From CAYYJR01 sp964472305 (GTDB lineage: Bacteria > Armatimonadota > Hebobacteria > CAIYQO01), in contig CAYYJR010000009.1 of the NCBI GenBank assembly GCA_964472305.1, forward strand, positions 62,001 to 126,000: 64,000 nucleotides of DNA, given 5' to 3'. Made by a program: the position numbers and the translations under genes. Shown here one piece after another: positions 9,030 through 17,675 of this stretch (the first letter of the stretch is position 1; each line of letters starts with the position of its first letter). Under the pieces are notes generated by a model, which was not told the origin of the DNA, ran no database searches, and saw only the letters and a list, made by a program, of their open reading frames with translations.

Positions 9030-9189
9030 TTTTTTCTCCCCTACCCCCTGCCCCAGTGTATTCGCTCGACATCCGCCGGCGGCAATCGACCGGAACGATC
9101 TACCTCGGTACCACCCTGTCACCACTTCTCACGTGTCCCTAGCCACTGAGCACTCGCCACTTGTATAATACGATGGAACGGAGTGTCCG

Positions 9190-10212
9190 ATGGGTAACAT
9201 TCGAACCGCCATCCTTGGATATGGCCGTAGCGGCAGCACCATGCATGCCGGCGCCATTGCTGACAACAGTAACGCATTCGAGCTGGTTGCCGTTTGTGAT
9301 GTGGATCCCGCGCGGCAACGCGAAGCGGCTGAGCGGTTTGGCTGTGCGGTCTATGATGATTATCACCGCATGCTGGCAAGCGAACAACTCGATCTCGTCA
9401 GCGTAATCACCCGCAGCAGTCAACATTGCCAAATGGCGTGCGACGTGCTGGACGCCGGGGTGAACGTGCTGGTAACGAAGCCGTGGGCGACGAACGAGGC
9501 GGAAGCCCGCCGCATGATTGCCGCCGCGGAGGCATCGGGCATGCAGTTGCTGCCATGGCTGCCGGCACGCTGGGGATGCGACCTGACGCGGTTGCGTGCA
9601 CTGATTGCCGCCGGGACGATCGGCAACGTGTTCCTGGTGCGCCGCGCTGTGTGCAGCTTCGGTACGCGTAATGACTGGCAGACTGAACGGCGTCACGGCG
9701 GTGGCTATTTGTTGAACTGGGGCCCACACATTGTCGATACCGCTATTCAGGTTATCGGCAGCCCGGTGCGCAGCGTTTATGGGCGCCTGCGCCAGACCAT
9801 CAATCCCGGCGACGTGGAAGATATCTTCCTGGGGGTGATGACGCTGGCCAACGGCGTCATCGTGCAGGCAGAATATACCATCGCGCTGGAAGACCTGCCA
9901 GCCTGGTTCATCCAGGGCGATCGCGGCACCATCGTGGTGCGTGGGCAGCAAATGACCATCTTCCAGGATACCCCCGTGCAGCCTGATGACCCGACGCAAT
10001 ATGCCACCATGACAACCGACAACCGGCAGGTCAGCGAGGAAACACTGGTCGGCAACTCGTATGGTGATGAGCGCGAAGTTTATGCGGACATCGCCCGCGC
10101 CCTGCGTAGCGAGCAGGCCTTTCCCGTTCCCCCCGCCCACGCGCTGGCGCTCACCCGCGTGCTCGATGCCATCCGCCTGTCCGATGCGGAGGATCGCCTG
10201 GTGACGCTGTAG
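9190..10212 (+). CDS. Gfo/Idh/MocA family oxidoreductase
   Basis: 340 aa. The N-terminal Rossmann fold begins 'IRTAILGYGRSGSTMHAG' (the usual GxGxxG-like dinucleotide loop), and strand 4 reads 'DLVSVITRSSQH'. The family's 'EKP' catalytic-lysine motif appears as 'VLVTKPWATNEAEA', with Thr for Glu. The C-terminal alpha/beta domain follows, with 'GGGYLLNWGPHIVDTAIQV' holding the active-site Asp/His region. GGAG sits 6 nt before the ATG. Such enzymes oxidise or isomerise sugars and inositols with NAD(P); the substrate cannot be told. A terminator hairpin follows directly. Confidence 0.9.
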   Translation: MGNIRTAILGYGRSGSTMHAGAIADNSNAFELVAVCDVDPARQREAAERFGCAVYDDYHRMLASEQLDLVSVITRSSQHCQMACDVLDAGVNVLVTKPWATNEAEARRMIAAAEASGMQLLPWLPARWGCDLTRLRALIAAGTIGNVFLVRRAVCSFGTRNDWQTERRHGGGYLLNWGPHIVDTAIQVIGSPVRSVYGRLRQTINPGDVEDIFLGVMTLANGVIVQAEYTIALEDLPAWFIQGDRGTIVVRGQQMTIFQDTPVQPDDPTQYATMTTDNRQVSEETLVGNSYGDEREVYADIARALRSEQAFPVPPAHALALTRVLDAIRLSDAEDRLVTL

Positions 10213-10234
10213 CACGCCTGCCATTCATGACGAA

Positions 10235-10274
10235 ACGGACGTCACCGGCGAACCTGTGACGTCCGTGTTCTCTT
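10235..10274 (+). terminator. intrinsic-type terminator after the oxidoreductase gene
   Basis: An 11-bp perfect stem, ACGGACGTCAC (10235-10245) with its complement at 10256-10266, has a 10-nt loop and is followed by the T-rich GTTCTCTTT. It lies between convergent genes. Confidence 0.75.
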
Positions 10275-10323
10275 TCAACCGAACGGTGATGGATAACTTC
10301 CACGTGCCATGCAGCACGCTTTG

Positions 10324-11358
10324 CTATTTCACCGCCAACGCCCAGCGACCAACGCCGGCGGCCTGGTAAATGTCATTCAGTAATTTCACGGCTCTCCGGC
10401 CTTCCGCGCCGTTGACGGAGGGTTCGCGGCCCTCGATGATGGCGTTGACAAACTCGCCGATGTTGGCGACGTGACCGCCGATGCCGATCGCCGCCGGATC
10501 GGCTGACGCGCTGCCGATGCTGGCGCCTTCACCGTCCATCAGGCCTTCCGGCATGTTCTCGCACTGCAAAGAAGTGATATTGTTATCTTCGAGTTGCAGG
10601 CACCCCTTGGAGCCACAAATGGTCACGCCGGTCGCCATGCCGGGATTCGCGAGCGTGGTACCCTGCACGGAGCCGCCGGCGCCGTTGGGGAATTTCAACG
10701 CGGCGACACCCATGTCTTCCGCTTCCATGTTGCGTTCGAGGGTGGGACAATATGCACCCACCACCTCCGGCTGCATGCCGACCAACCACAGCAGGCGATC
10801 CAGGGTATGTACGCCCTGGTTGGAGAGCACGCCGCCGTCCAGCGCCCAGGTGCCGCGCCATTCGCCGCTGTCGTAATAGGACTGGGTGCGATACCATAAG
10901 CAGGACGCGCTGGCAAAGCGAATTTCACCGAGCAGACCGTCATCGATGATCTGCTTGGCCTTCTTCGCCACGCGGGTGAAGCGATTCTGGAAAATGCCGC
11001 CCAGCGTTACGCCGCATGCTTTGCACGTCGCGACCAACGCGTCAACCTTTTCCACGTAGACATCGAACGGCTTCTCCGACAGCACGTGCTTGCCTGCTTT
11101 CGCCGCCATCATGCCGTGCTCGGCATGCAAGCCGGACGGGGTGCACACGCACACCGCATCAATATCAGCGCGCGCAAGCATGTCTTCATACGATCCGTGC
11201 CAGGCCACGCCATACTCGTCCCCGATCATCTGTGCCCGCTCGGGAATAATATCCGCCACCGCGACCAGCACCGCAGTATCCAATTCTTTCAACGCCGCCG
11301 CGTGAAACGGGCCGATCACGCCGCACCCGACAATACCAAATCGCACTTTCTCCGCCAT
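10324..11358 (-). CDS. Gfo/Idh/MocA family oxidoreductase
   Basis: 344 aa from ATG 11358, which has AGGAG 8 nt upstream. The N-terminus 'VRFGIVGCGVIGPFHAAAL' is the NAD(P)-binding loop. 'VCVCTPSGLHAEHGMMA' and 'HVLSEKPFDVYVEKVDA' are the strand 4 and EKP motifs. 'ALDGGVLSNQGVHTLDRLL' carries the GGG..D..H active-site region. It is a more canonical member than the gene at 9190, with an intact EKP. The two converge and are not close paralogues by eye. Substrate unknown; cytoplasmic sugar metabolism is likely from the family. Confidence 0.92.
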   Translation of the reverse strand: MAEKVRFGIVGCGVIGPFHAAALKELDTAVLVAVADIIPERAQMIGDEYGVAWHGSYEDMLARADIDAVCVCTPSGLHAEHGMMAAKAGKHVLSEKPFDVYVEKVDALVATCKACGVTLGGIFQNRFTRVAKKAKQIIDDGLLGEIRFASASCLWYRTQSYYDSGEWRGTWALDGGVLSNQGVHTLDRLLWLVGMQPEVVGAYCPTLERNMEAEDMGVAALKFPNGAGGSVQGTTLANPGMATGVTICGSKGCLQLEDNNITSLQCENMPEGLMDGEGASIGSASADPAAIGIGGHVANIGEFVNAIIEGREPSVNGAEGRRAVKLLNDIYQAAGVGRWALAVK

Positions 11359-11627
11359 GAAATGACTCCTCTGCCTGAAGATGTGTTTTGTATTTCGCCT
11401 TCTCGCTGCCGGTGTCCTGCCGACTGCTATACGTTCATACCACAAGATGCTGCACAGGCGAAAACGCTGGTTGATCACAACATACACATTTATCATGTCA
11501 TGAGCATGAAGGCGAAGGTTACGTTGCATATCGACTGAGCACCGAACGCGCCATACAACTCTTCTCCAGCGATCACGGACTGGAATCATCGCTTCCTTTC
11601 CCCGGTGGAATCTGTTACACTGGCCGC

Positions 11628-12860
11628 ATGACTGACGTGAAGAAACGGGTGATTGTGGTCGGCGCCGGGGCGTCGGGAATGATGGCGGCGGGCGTCGCGG
11701 CGGGGCGCGGGTGCGAGGTGACGCTGCTGGAGCGCAACCCACAGGTCGGACGTAAGGTGCGGATGGCCGGCAAAGGCCGCTGCAACATCACCAACGACAC
11801 CGATATCGACGGTCTGATGGCGCATATTCCGGGTAATCCCCGTTTCCTGCGCACTGCCTTGTACAGCTTCGATCCGCAGGAAGTGATGGCGTTTTTCGCG
11901 GCGCTGGGCATGCCGACGAAGGTCGAGCGCGGCGGGCGCGTCTTCCCCGCCTCCGATGACGCGGGTGACGTGGTACGCGCGTTGATGAAGTTTATCCGTA
12001 AAGCCGGCGTGCACCTGCAGACCGGAATCACGGTGCGCCGTGTCCTGATCAGTGAAAGGCGTGTCAGCGGTGTGCAGGCGGAAGACGGCACGGTCCATCG
12101 CGCCGACGCGGTGGTGATCGCCACCGGCGGCTCCTCGTATCCCGGCACCGGCTCGACCGGCGATGGGTATCGCATGGCGGCGGAAATGGGCCATACCATC
12201 GTGCCCATTCGGCCATCGCTGGTGCCGTTGGAAACGGAAGAAAGCTGGCCGGCGGAGGCGATGGGACTGGCGCTGCGCAACATCACCCTCACCGCTGTCT
12301 CCCCGGAGGGCAAGAAGCTCTACAGCGACCTCGGTGAGTTGCTCTTCACCCATTACGGCGTCTCCGGCCCGCTGGTCCTCACCGCCAGCCGCCACGTGGG
12401 CGGCTTGCCCGGCAGCAAGCTGGTGATCGACCTGAAACCGGGGTTGACCGAGGAAGCACTCGACGCGCGGGTACAGCGCGATTTCGAGAAGTATCACCGT
12501 CGCGAATTCGGCAACGCGCTCCACGATCTACTGCCTAGCTCGCTTATCCCGATCATCATCCGCCTCTCGCACATCTCACCCGGCATCTGGGTGCATCAGG
12601 TGACGCGCACGCAGCGCCGCGCCCTCGTGCACCTGTTGAAGCATCTGATGCTCACCGTGAAAAAAACCCGTTCATTTGATGAGGCGGTGGTCACCGTGGG
12701 CGGCGTGAGCACGAAAGAAATCGACCCGCGCTCGCTGGAGTCCAGGCTGGTGCCCGGCCTTTTCTTCACCGGCGAAGTGATCGATGTGGATGGTTACACC
12801 GGCGGCTACAACCTGCAGATCGCCTGGTCCACCGGCCACCTGGCGGGTGAAAGCGTGTAA
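11628..12860 (+). CDS. BaiN/YhiN (HI0933-like) family flavoprotein
   Basis: 410 aa, the usual length for this NAD(P)/FAD-dependent family. FAD binding: 'RVIVVGAGASGMMAAGVAA' (GxGxxG) at residues 7-25. The family signature 'NPQVGRKVRMAGKGRCNIT' follows, then 'VIATGGSSYPGTGSTGDGYRMA' (written here as the core of the second FAD contact) and the C-terminal 'GEVIDVDGYTGGYNLQIAW'. Members are found across bacteria; one is a flavin-dependent reductase of bile-acid intermediates, most have no known substrate. A TACACT -10-like box lies only 7 nt before the ATG, so the mRNA may be leaderless; the -35 is poor. Confidence 0.92.
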   Translation: MTDVKKRVIVVGAGASGMMAAGVAAGRGCEVTLLERNPQVGRKVRMAGKGRCNITNDTDIDGLMAHIPGNPRFLRTALYSFDPQEVMAFFAALGMPTKVERGGRVFPASDDAGDVVRALMKFIRKAGVHLQTGITVRRVLISERRVSGVQAEDGTVHRADAVVIATGGSSYPGTGSTGDGYRMAAEMGHTIVPIRPSLVPLETEESWPAEAMGLALRNITLTAVSPEGKKLYSDLGELLFTHYGVSGPLVLTASRHVGGLPGSKLVIDLKPGLTEEALDARVQRDFEKYHRREFGNALHDLLPSSLIPIIIRLSHISPGIWVHQVTRTQRRALVHLLKHLMLTVKKTRSFDEAVVTVGGVSTKEIDPRSLESRLVPGLFFTGEVIDVDGYTGGYNLQIAWSTGHLAGESV

Positions 12861-12874
12861 CACGATCCATGTAT

Positions 12875-12903
12875 TTGACAGGTGAGCAATCCTGTACTAC
12901 TAT
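12875..12903 (+). promoter_or_regulatory. arsR promoter
   Basis: TTGACA (12875-12880), 17 nt, TACTAT (12898-12903). The predicted transcription start lies at or within a few bases of the arsR ATG at 12911, so the message should be leaderless or nearly so. Confidence 0.75.
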
Positions 12904-12923
12904 ATGCACTATGGCGCATATAG
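12900..12923. promoter_or_regulatory. putative ArsR operator over the -10 and start codon
   Basis: Perfect inverted repeat: CTATATGC (12900-12907), 8-nt spacer, GCATATAG (12916-12923). It overlaps the -10 and the ATG. A dimeric ArsR bound here would block transcription, the normal autorepression logic for the family. Confidence 0.65.
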
Positions 12924-13282
12924 CACTGACGAATACCGCACATATGCACCAGGCGCTGGCCGATCCGCTGCGCATCCTCATCCTGCGCCTGCTCCTGGAG
13001 CGGGAGTTATGCGTATGCGAATTGGTGCGTGCGCTGGAGGAGCCGCAATATAAAATATCGCGCCACCTCGGCATCCTGAAAAAAGCCGGATTGGTGCGGG
13101 ATTGGCGCGAAGGCACCTGGATGCACTACGAAATTGCCTCTGCACTGGCGCCGGAATGGCACGCGGCGCTGCGAGGATTAGCGGCGGCATGGGATCTGCA
13201 TACTGAAGTGCAGGCCGCGCTGTGGCGACTGCAACAGCGTGCCACGCGCCGCCCGGGCGCATCCATCGCCATCGCGGAGTAG
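12911..13282 (+). CDS. arsR: ArsR-family metalloregulator
   Basis: 123 aa from ATG 12911. Winged helix-turn-helix of the ArsR/SmtB type: 'HQALADPLRILILRLLLE', then the metal-site helix 'RELCVCELVRALEEPQYKISRHLGIL' region with the paired cysteines of ELCVCEL typical of arsenite sensors, and 'KAGLVRDWREGTWMHYEI' for the wing. It should repress this operon and let go on binding As(III) or Sb(III). The promoter and inverted-repeat operator described here overlap the start. ArsC follows 55 nt later. Confidence 0.93.
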   Translation: MAHIALTNTAHMHQALADPLRILILRLLLERELCVCELVRALEEPQYKISRHLGILKKAGLVRDWREGTWMHYEIASALAPEWHAALRGLAAAWDLHTEVQAALWRLQQRATRRPGASIAIAE

Positions 13283-13337
13283 TCGCGCCTGGCGCCCTTG
13301 GCGGTATGCGCATCATTACATAAAGGACACTATTGCC

Positions 13338-13754
13338 GTGCAAGTCTTATTCATCTGCGTGCATAACGCGGGCCGCAGCCAGATGGCGGAAGCCTTTTTC
13401 AACGCGCTCGCCCCAGCGGGGATGCGGGCAATCTCGGCGGGAACGGAACCAGCGGAAGGCATCAATCCGACGGTGGCCGCGGCGATGGCGGAAGACGGCC
13501 TTAACCTGCGCGACCACGCGCCGAAGCTGGCATCGCCGGAGTTGGTCGCCGCCAGCGCGCACATCATTACCATGGGCTGTGGCGTGCAGGAAAGCTGTCC
13601 GCTCTACCTGGGTATGCGCATTGACGAAGACTGGGGATTGGCTGATCCCGCCGGTCAGGATATCACGGCGGTGCGTTCCATTCGCGATGCCATCCGCGCC
13701 CGTGTGACGGCATTAATCGCTCGCCTGCAATCCGCGGAAACCTGCTCACCATGA
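13338..13754 (+). CDS. arsC: arsenate reductase, thioredoxin-linked LMW-phosphatase type
   Basis: 138 aa from a GTG start; AAAGGA lies 10 nt upstream and no ATG fits the N-terminus. 'VLFICVHNAGRSQMAEAFF' holds the CX5R phosphatase loop that attacks arsenate. 'ITMGCGVQESCPLY' carries the two further cysteines of the disulfide relay, and 'WGLADPAGQD' is the conserved DPAG segment. It reduces As(V) to As(III), with electrons returned by thioredoxin; a small thioredoxin-like gene lies two genes on. Its stop overlaps the permease start (ATGA). Confidence 0.92.
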   Translation: MQVLFICVHNAGRSQMAEAFFNALAPAGMRAISAGTEPAEGINPTVAAAMAEDGLNLRDHAPKLASPELVAASAHIITMGCGVQESCPLYLGMRIDEDWGLADPAGQDITAVRSIRDAIRARVTALIARLQSAETCSP

Positions 13755-14893
13755 CGACGAACGAACCACATGACGACAGCCCGGCATACGCACCGCCAGC
13801 CGTTAGACCGGCAGTGGGAACAGCACTCGCCATCGGTCTGCTCGCGCTGGCGGGATGGACAGCCGCCTATCTGCTGTTGCGACCCTTTGCCGACTGGTTC
13901 ACCTTCCGCCTGCTGCGCCTCCCGCCGGGCGCGCCGGTGGGTCAAGATGCGGGCAGCCTGTGTCCGTGCGGTGTTCCCTACGCGGCCACCTCACCCGCCA
14001 CGCAGTTAAGCGGCGCCGTGTGGTTTTTCGTCTACGAGGCGCCGAAGGTGTTGCTGTTGCTGGCATTGGTGGTGTTCGGCGTGGGCATTGTGCGCTCGTT
14101 TTTCACCCCGGAGCGCACGCGCCGCATTCTCGCCGGCACGCGCGAGTCGGCCGGCAATATGCTGGCCGCGCTGCTGGGTATCGTGACGCCGTTCTGCTCC
14201 TGTTCGGCTGTGCCGTTGTTCATCGGCTTTGTCACCGCGGGGGTGCCGCTGGGGGTGACCTTCTCTTTCCTCATCGCCGCGCCGATGGTGAACGAGGTGG
14301 CGGTGGTGCTGCTCTTCGGCCTGTTCGGCTGGAAGGTCACCGCGCTCTACCTGGGCACCGGCCTGCTGATTGCCGTCGTCGCCGGTTGGCTCATCGGGCG
14401 GATGAAGATGGAACGGCACGTCGAAGAATGGGTGTATGAGACGCGGGCGGGCGGCGGCGTCGATGACGAAACACTCGACTGGACCATGCGAATGCGTTTC
14501 GGCCTCGACGCCCTGCGTGACATTGTCGGCAAAGTGTGGCCGTTCGTGCTGGCCGGCATTGCCGTGGGCGCGTGGATTCATGGCTACGTGCCAGAGAACT
14601 TCATGGCTGCCATCATGGGCAAAGCCGCGTGGTGGTCGGTGCCTGCCGCGGTGCTCATCGGCGTGCCGATGTACTCGAACGCCGCCGGGATGATCCCGGT
14701 CGTCAATGCGCTGCTTGAGAAAGGCGCCGCGCTGGGGACGGTACTCGCCTTCATGATGGCGGTCATCGCTCTCTCGTTGCCGGAAACCATCATCCTGCGC
14801 CGCGTGCTGAAACCCCGGTTAATCGCCACTTTTATCGGCGTGGTGGCCACCGGGATACTCCTCGTGGGGTATCTGTTCAATCTGTTGTTTTAG
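13751..14893 (+). CDS. permease of the ArsP/DUF318 type
   Basis: 380 aa with about eight membrane helices. The signature 'GIVTPFCSCSAVPLFIGF' with the CSCS cluster, followed by 'LIAAPMVNEVAVVLLFGL', marks the DUF318 permease family, which includes ArsP (efflux of trivalent organoarsenicals). A cytoplasmic loop of about 50 residues (near 215-265) separates two halves, the second with 'PVVNALLEKGAALGTVLAFMMAV'. Together with arsR and arsC it probably exports As(III) species; the exact substrate cannot be told. A second CxC, 'SLCPCG', lies near residue 75. Confidence 0.85.
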   Translation: MTTNEPHDDSPAYAPPAVRPAVGTALAIGLLALAGWTAAYLLLRPFADWFTFRLLRLPPGAPVGQDAGSLCPCGVPYAATSPATQLSGAVWFFVYEAPKVLLLLALVVFGVGIVRSFFTPERTRRILAGTRESAGNMLAALLGIVTPFCSCSAVPLFIGFVTAGVPLGVTFSFLIAAPMVNEVAVVLLFGLFGWKVTALYLGTGLLIAVVAGWLIGRMKMERHVEEWVYETRAGGGVDDETLDWTMRMRFGLDALRDIVGKVWPFVLAGIAVGAWIHGYVPENFMAAIMGKAAWWSVPAAVLIGVPMYSNAAGMIPVVNALLEKGAALGTVLAFMMAVIALSLPETIILRRVLKPRLIATFIGVVATGILLVGYLFNLLF

Positions 14894-14902
14894 GGGGAAG
14901 AG

Positions 14903-15136
14903 ATGAAAATCACCATTTACGGTTCCGGATGCGCGAAATGCAAGCAAGCGGAGGAGATCGTGCGCAAGGCCATTGCGGAAACCGGCGCCGCTGTCGATGT
15001 CGAAAAAGTCAGCGACATGAAAGCCATCGTGCAGGCCGGCATATTATCGACGCCGGCCATCGCCGTGGACGACGTCGTGAAACTCACCGGCCGCGTGCCA
15101 AAGCCGGAGGACGTGAAAACATGGATTACGCGTTAG
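14903..15136 (+). CDS. small thioredoxin-like protein (redox-active disulfide protein 2 type)
   Basis: 77 aa, a glutaredoxin-sized thioredoxin fold. 'KITIYGSGCAKCKQAEEIV' holds the active CxxC (C10, C13), and 'ILSTPAIAVDDVVKLTGRVP' contains the cis-Pro loop. GGGGAAG lies just before the ATG. Such genes often follow DUF318 permeases. It could recycle ArsC or hand metal or thiol to the permease; both are inference. Confidence 0.88.
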   Translation: MKITIYGSGCAKCKQAEEIVRKAIAETGAAVDVEKVSDMKAIVQAGILSTPAIAVDDVVKLTGRVPKPEDVKTWITR

Positions 15137-15200
15137 GGCGTACAATCGCGACCGCCATCACGGCATACGGGAGGAATGCCCCCTATCGGATTGATGCGGC

Positions 15201-15270
15201 ACAGGCGATCTGTTGTTGTTCGCCTGTATCAGCATCCCACCCGACCCTGCGGTTGAGTAGAACCGCAGGG
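15201..15270. terminator. two hairpins between the convergent ars operon and ROK gene
   Basis: Stem ACAGGCGA (15201-15208) pairs with 15220-15227. A second, stronger stem CCCTGCGGTT (15245-15254) pairs with 15261-15270 around a 6-nt loop. Neither has a long T-run. They probably end the two opposing transcripts. Confidence 0.55.
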
Positions 15271-15311
15271 CCGTAGCGAAACCCCGCGTTCCGCGTGGCA
15301 GCCTTCGATGA

Positions 15312-16724
15312 TCAGCCGACGTTGGCGGTGACGGCCGGCAGGCTGGCGGCGGCGATGGCCTGGCCGACGCGTCGGGCTTTTTCGTCGGGCATCGCCACCT
15401 GCATGGTGGCCAATTCGGGAAATTCTTCCGCCAGCACTTGCCGGGCGACGCGGATGACGATGTTGCCGCCTTCGCCGGAGGTGACGCGGCCCAGCACCAG
15501 CGCGTGCTTGATCTGGTAGAAATCGGCATAATAGGCGAGAGCGTAGCCCAGGTAGGCGCCGATGGTTTCGTAGATAAGCGTGGCGCGCGGATCGCCCGCC
15601 GCCATCATCTTCTGCACTTCCTTCAACTTCTCCGGCAGCCCCAGCGCGGGGTCGACGGTAATGCCGGCGGGTTCGAGGAGACGCCCGACACACTGCTGTG
15701 ACAGGTAGAGCGCGCCGCAGCCAATGTCGCCCGACCACTCGTCGATGGGCGCGTGCGGATTGGCATCGATAGGCACAAAGGCCAATTCGTTCAGCCAGTT
15801 GGTAATCAGCCCGTCCGGCGTGACATAGCCGCCCGCCTCACTGGAACCCATTGCCACGCCGATGACCGCCGTTTCGTCCATGGACATGGCACCGGCCAGC
15901 GCGGTCACCTCGCCATCGTTGACCACTTCCAATGGGATACCGTTCCACGCCTTCTGCACGTCGAAGAACAGCGGCTTGATGCGCTGTTCAAACTGTTCCA
16001 GGGAGATGCCGCGGAAGAGAGAACCGAGCCGCACCAGGTTGTTCACATAGACGCCGGCGGAGCTGACACCGATGCCGTCCACGCGCGGCATATGCGACGC
16101 CGCCGTTTGCAGCGCCTTCATAATTTCGTCGAAGTGGTATTGCGGATCGGTCTGCGGTCGCGGATCCCACACCACCTCTTCGCTGTAGATTTCCTCGCCG
16201 TTTACCACCGCGGCAACCTTGCGGTCGCTGGCGCCCAGATCGAGACCGATGCGATACCCCTCCAGATGGCCGCCCACCGCCATCGTGGATTCCTTCGCTG
16301 CCGGCACCTCCGCAAACGTACAGGAGACCACAGTGAAGTCGCGCTCGTACACGCGGCTCATCACCTCGACGGCATCGAATGCGCGGGTACCTCCGGGGGC
16401 ATACATGGCGGCAATCGCTTGCCCGATTTCCGCCGGCCCGCCAATAAACACTTTATAACCGCCGCGCATCCATAACAGGGACTTTACCAGCCGTTCGATG
16501 TAGCGCAGGTTGTTGGCCGCTTCCGGCAACTCTGACGGAAATACCTGCGTTTCGTAGCGCGAGACCGTCCCGTCGCTGCGCTCGACGGCAATCGCCAGCG
16601 GCACGCCGTTGCCGGTGGCCGTCACCGCCGCGCGGAAGGCGCGATTCGTCAGTACCAACGGACAAAATCCCGGATCGAGCGGGGCAGCAATGCGGGGTGA
16701 TACATCAGTGAACTGGTAGCCCAT
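15312..16724 (-). CDS. ROK-family (ASKHA) sugar kinase-like protein
   Basis: 470 aa, start at 16724 with GAGG 8 nt upstream. The C-terminal two thirds is a ROK-like ATPase: 'YRIGLDLGASDRKVAAVV' (phosphate-1 loop, about residue 155) and 'LEVVNDGEVTALAGAMSM' with the catalytic Asp. The glycine-rich 'VIGVAMGSSEAGGYVTPDG' follows. The N-terminal 145 residues ('VLTNRAFRAAVTATGNGVP') are an extra domain not found in ordinary glucokinases. No HTH is seen, so it is more likely an enzyme than a ROK repressor. The sugar substrate is unknown. Confidence 0.8.
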   Translation of the reverse strand: MGYQFTDVSPRIAAPLDPGFCPLVLTNRAFRAAVTATGNGVPLAIAVERSDGTVSRYETQVFPSELPEAANNLRYIERLVKSLLWMRGGYKVFIGGPAEIGQAIAAMYAPGGTRAFDAVEVMSRVYERDFTVVSCTFAEVPAAKESTMAVGGHLEGYRIGLDLGASDRKVAAVVNGEEIYSEEVVWDPRPQTDPQYHFDEIMKALQTAASHMPRVDGIGVSSAGVYVNNLVRLGSLFRGISLEQFEQRIKPLFFDVQKAWNGIPLEVVNDGEVTALAGAMSMDETAVIGVAMGSSEAGGYVTPDGLITNWLNELAFVPIDANPHAPIDEWSGDIGCGALYLSQQCVGRLLEPAGITVDPALGLPEKLKEVQKMMAAGDPRATLIYETIGAYLGYALAYYADFYQIKHALVLGRVTSGEGGNIVIRVARQVLAEEFPELATMQVAMPDEKARRVGQAIAAASLPAVTANVG

Positions 16725-16838
16725 TTTATATTCCTCGTATTCGGTGTCACCATGCCGGAAGGCATGGCGCAAAATACCGCTCCATATAGTAGTTGAAGCG
16801 CGCGCTTTCGGCAAGCGATTTTCTCACCAACATGCGTT

Positions 16839-16868
16839 GGGGAGCAATCCCAATCGGAATTGCTCCCC
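16839..16868 (-). terminator. hairpin after the coiled-coil protein gene
   Basis: GGGGAGCAAT (16839-16848) and its exact complement (16859-16868) with a 10-nt loop, 30 nt past the stop of the gene that ends at 16898. No clear T-tract. Confidence 0.6.
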
Positions 16869-16897
16869 ACAACCCTCTCGCTCTCCTGTCGCGTCCG

Positions 16898-17584
16898 TTA
16901 CTTCACAAAGTTGAGGATACCCAGCACTCCGCCCATCACCAAGCCGGTCGTGCGGTCCTTCTTTGCCTGGTCGGCCATCTTCTGGCGAACCTTGTTGGCG
17001 TTTTCGTCAGCAGCGATACGCTCGTTCTTTTCCGTCTCCAGGATCGCCGCCATTTCGTCGAGCTTCTTGCCCATTGCATCTTTCAACGTGGCGAAGTCCT
17101 TGCCCAAATTGTCGCGCAGGTCGGCCAGTTCCTTTGCGAAATCCGCGCGGAGGGCGACGGCATCGGCATTCTGCTTGTCCGCCAGTGCGGTCTGCGATTT
17201 TTCTATCGCCCCGATACGGGTGGCCAGCGCGTTCACATCAGCGGCATTTGCCTTCTGGTTCGCGATAGAACTGTTGTCCACCGTTACCTGTGTCTGCAGC
17301 GTATCGAGCCGCTTCGCCAGCGCCTGTTGCGCGGCGGTCTGCGCGCTCAGAGCGGTGGCCAGTGCCTTCCGGGCGACAATTTCGTCATCAAGCATTTTTA
17401 AGGCATTCTTCAGGTTGCCGCGTGTGGTGTCGAGTGCGAGTTGGGTGCGGGCCAGGTCTTCCTGCAACACCAGGTTCGCCTTTTCCAACTCTTTCACGCG
17501 TTTGGCGAGCGCCTCCGGCATCTCCTGTGCAAACACCGGGAGCGCCAACAAGCACAGCAGGGCTACGATGTGATACATGCGCAT
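16898..17584 (-). CDS. secreted coiled-coil protein with C-terminal hydrophobic tail
   Basis: 228 aa; start ATG 17584 has AGGAG 8 nt upstream. Signal peptide 'YHIVALLCLLALPVFAQ'. Residues about 25-200 are almost wholly helical, Ala/Lys/Asp-rich with heptads ('VKELEKANLVLQEDLAR', 'FAKELADLRDNLGKDFATL'), i.e. a long coiled coil. It ends with the short hydrophobic 'TGLVMGGVLGILNFVK', long enough to touch or cross a membrane. I do not recognise a family. It sits about 90 nt after the cohesin-domain gene on the same strand, so it may belong to the TonB operon's envelope function. Confidence 0.7.
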   Translation of the reverse strand: MRMYHIVALLCLLALPVFAQEMPEALAKRVKELEKANLVLQEDLARTQLALDTTRGNLKNALKMLDDEIVARKALATALSAQTAAQQALAKRLDTLQTQVTVDNSSIANQKANAADVNALATRIGAIEKSQTALADKQNADAVALRADFAKELADLRDNLGKDFATLKDAMGKKLDEMAAILETEKNERIAADENANKVRQKMADQAKKDRTTGLVMGGVLGILNFVK

Positions 17585-17675
17585 GGGAATATCTCCTTGC
17601 CTGATAAATCTCGTCACCTCGCGGGATCTTTCCCGTAACAGAGAAGAATCCGCGAAGTGACCATCTCTTTGGCCG

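Noticed and set aside
9139..10224. 361-aa open frame on the minus strand
   Set aside because: It lies wholly antisense to the Gfo/Idh/MocA gene, has His/Gln-rich shadow composition and no recognisable motif.
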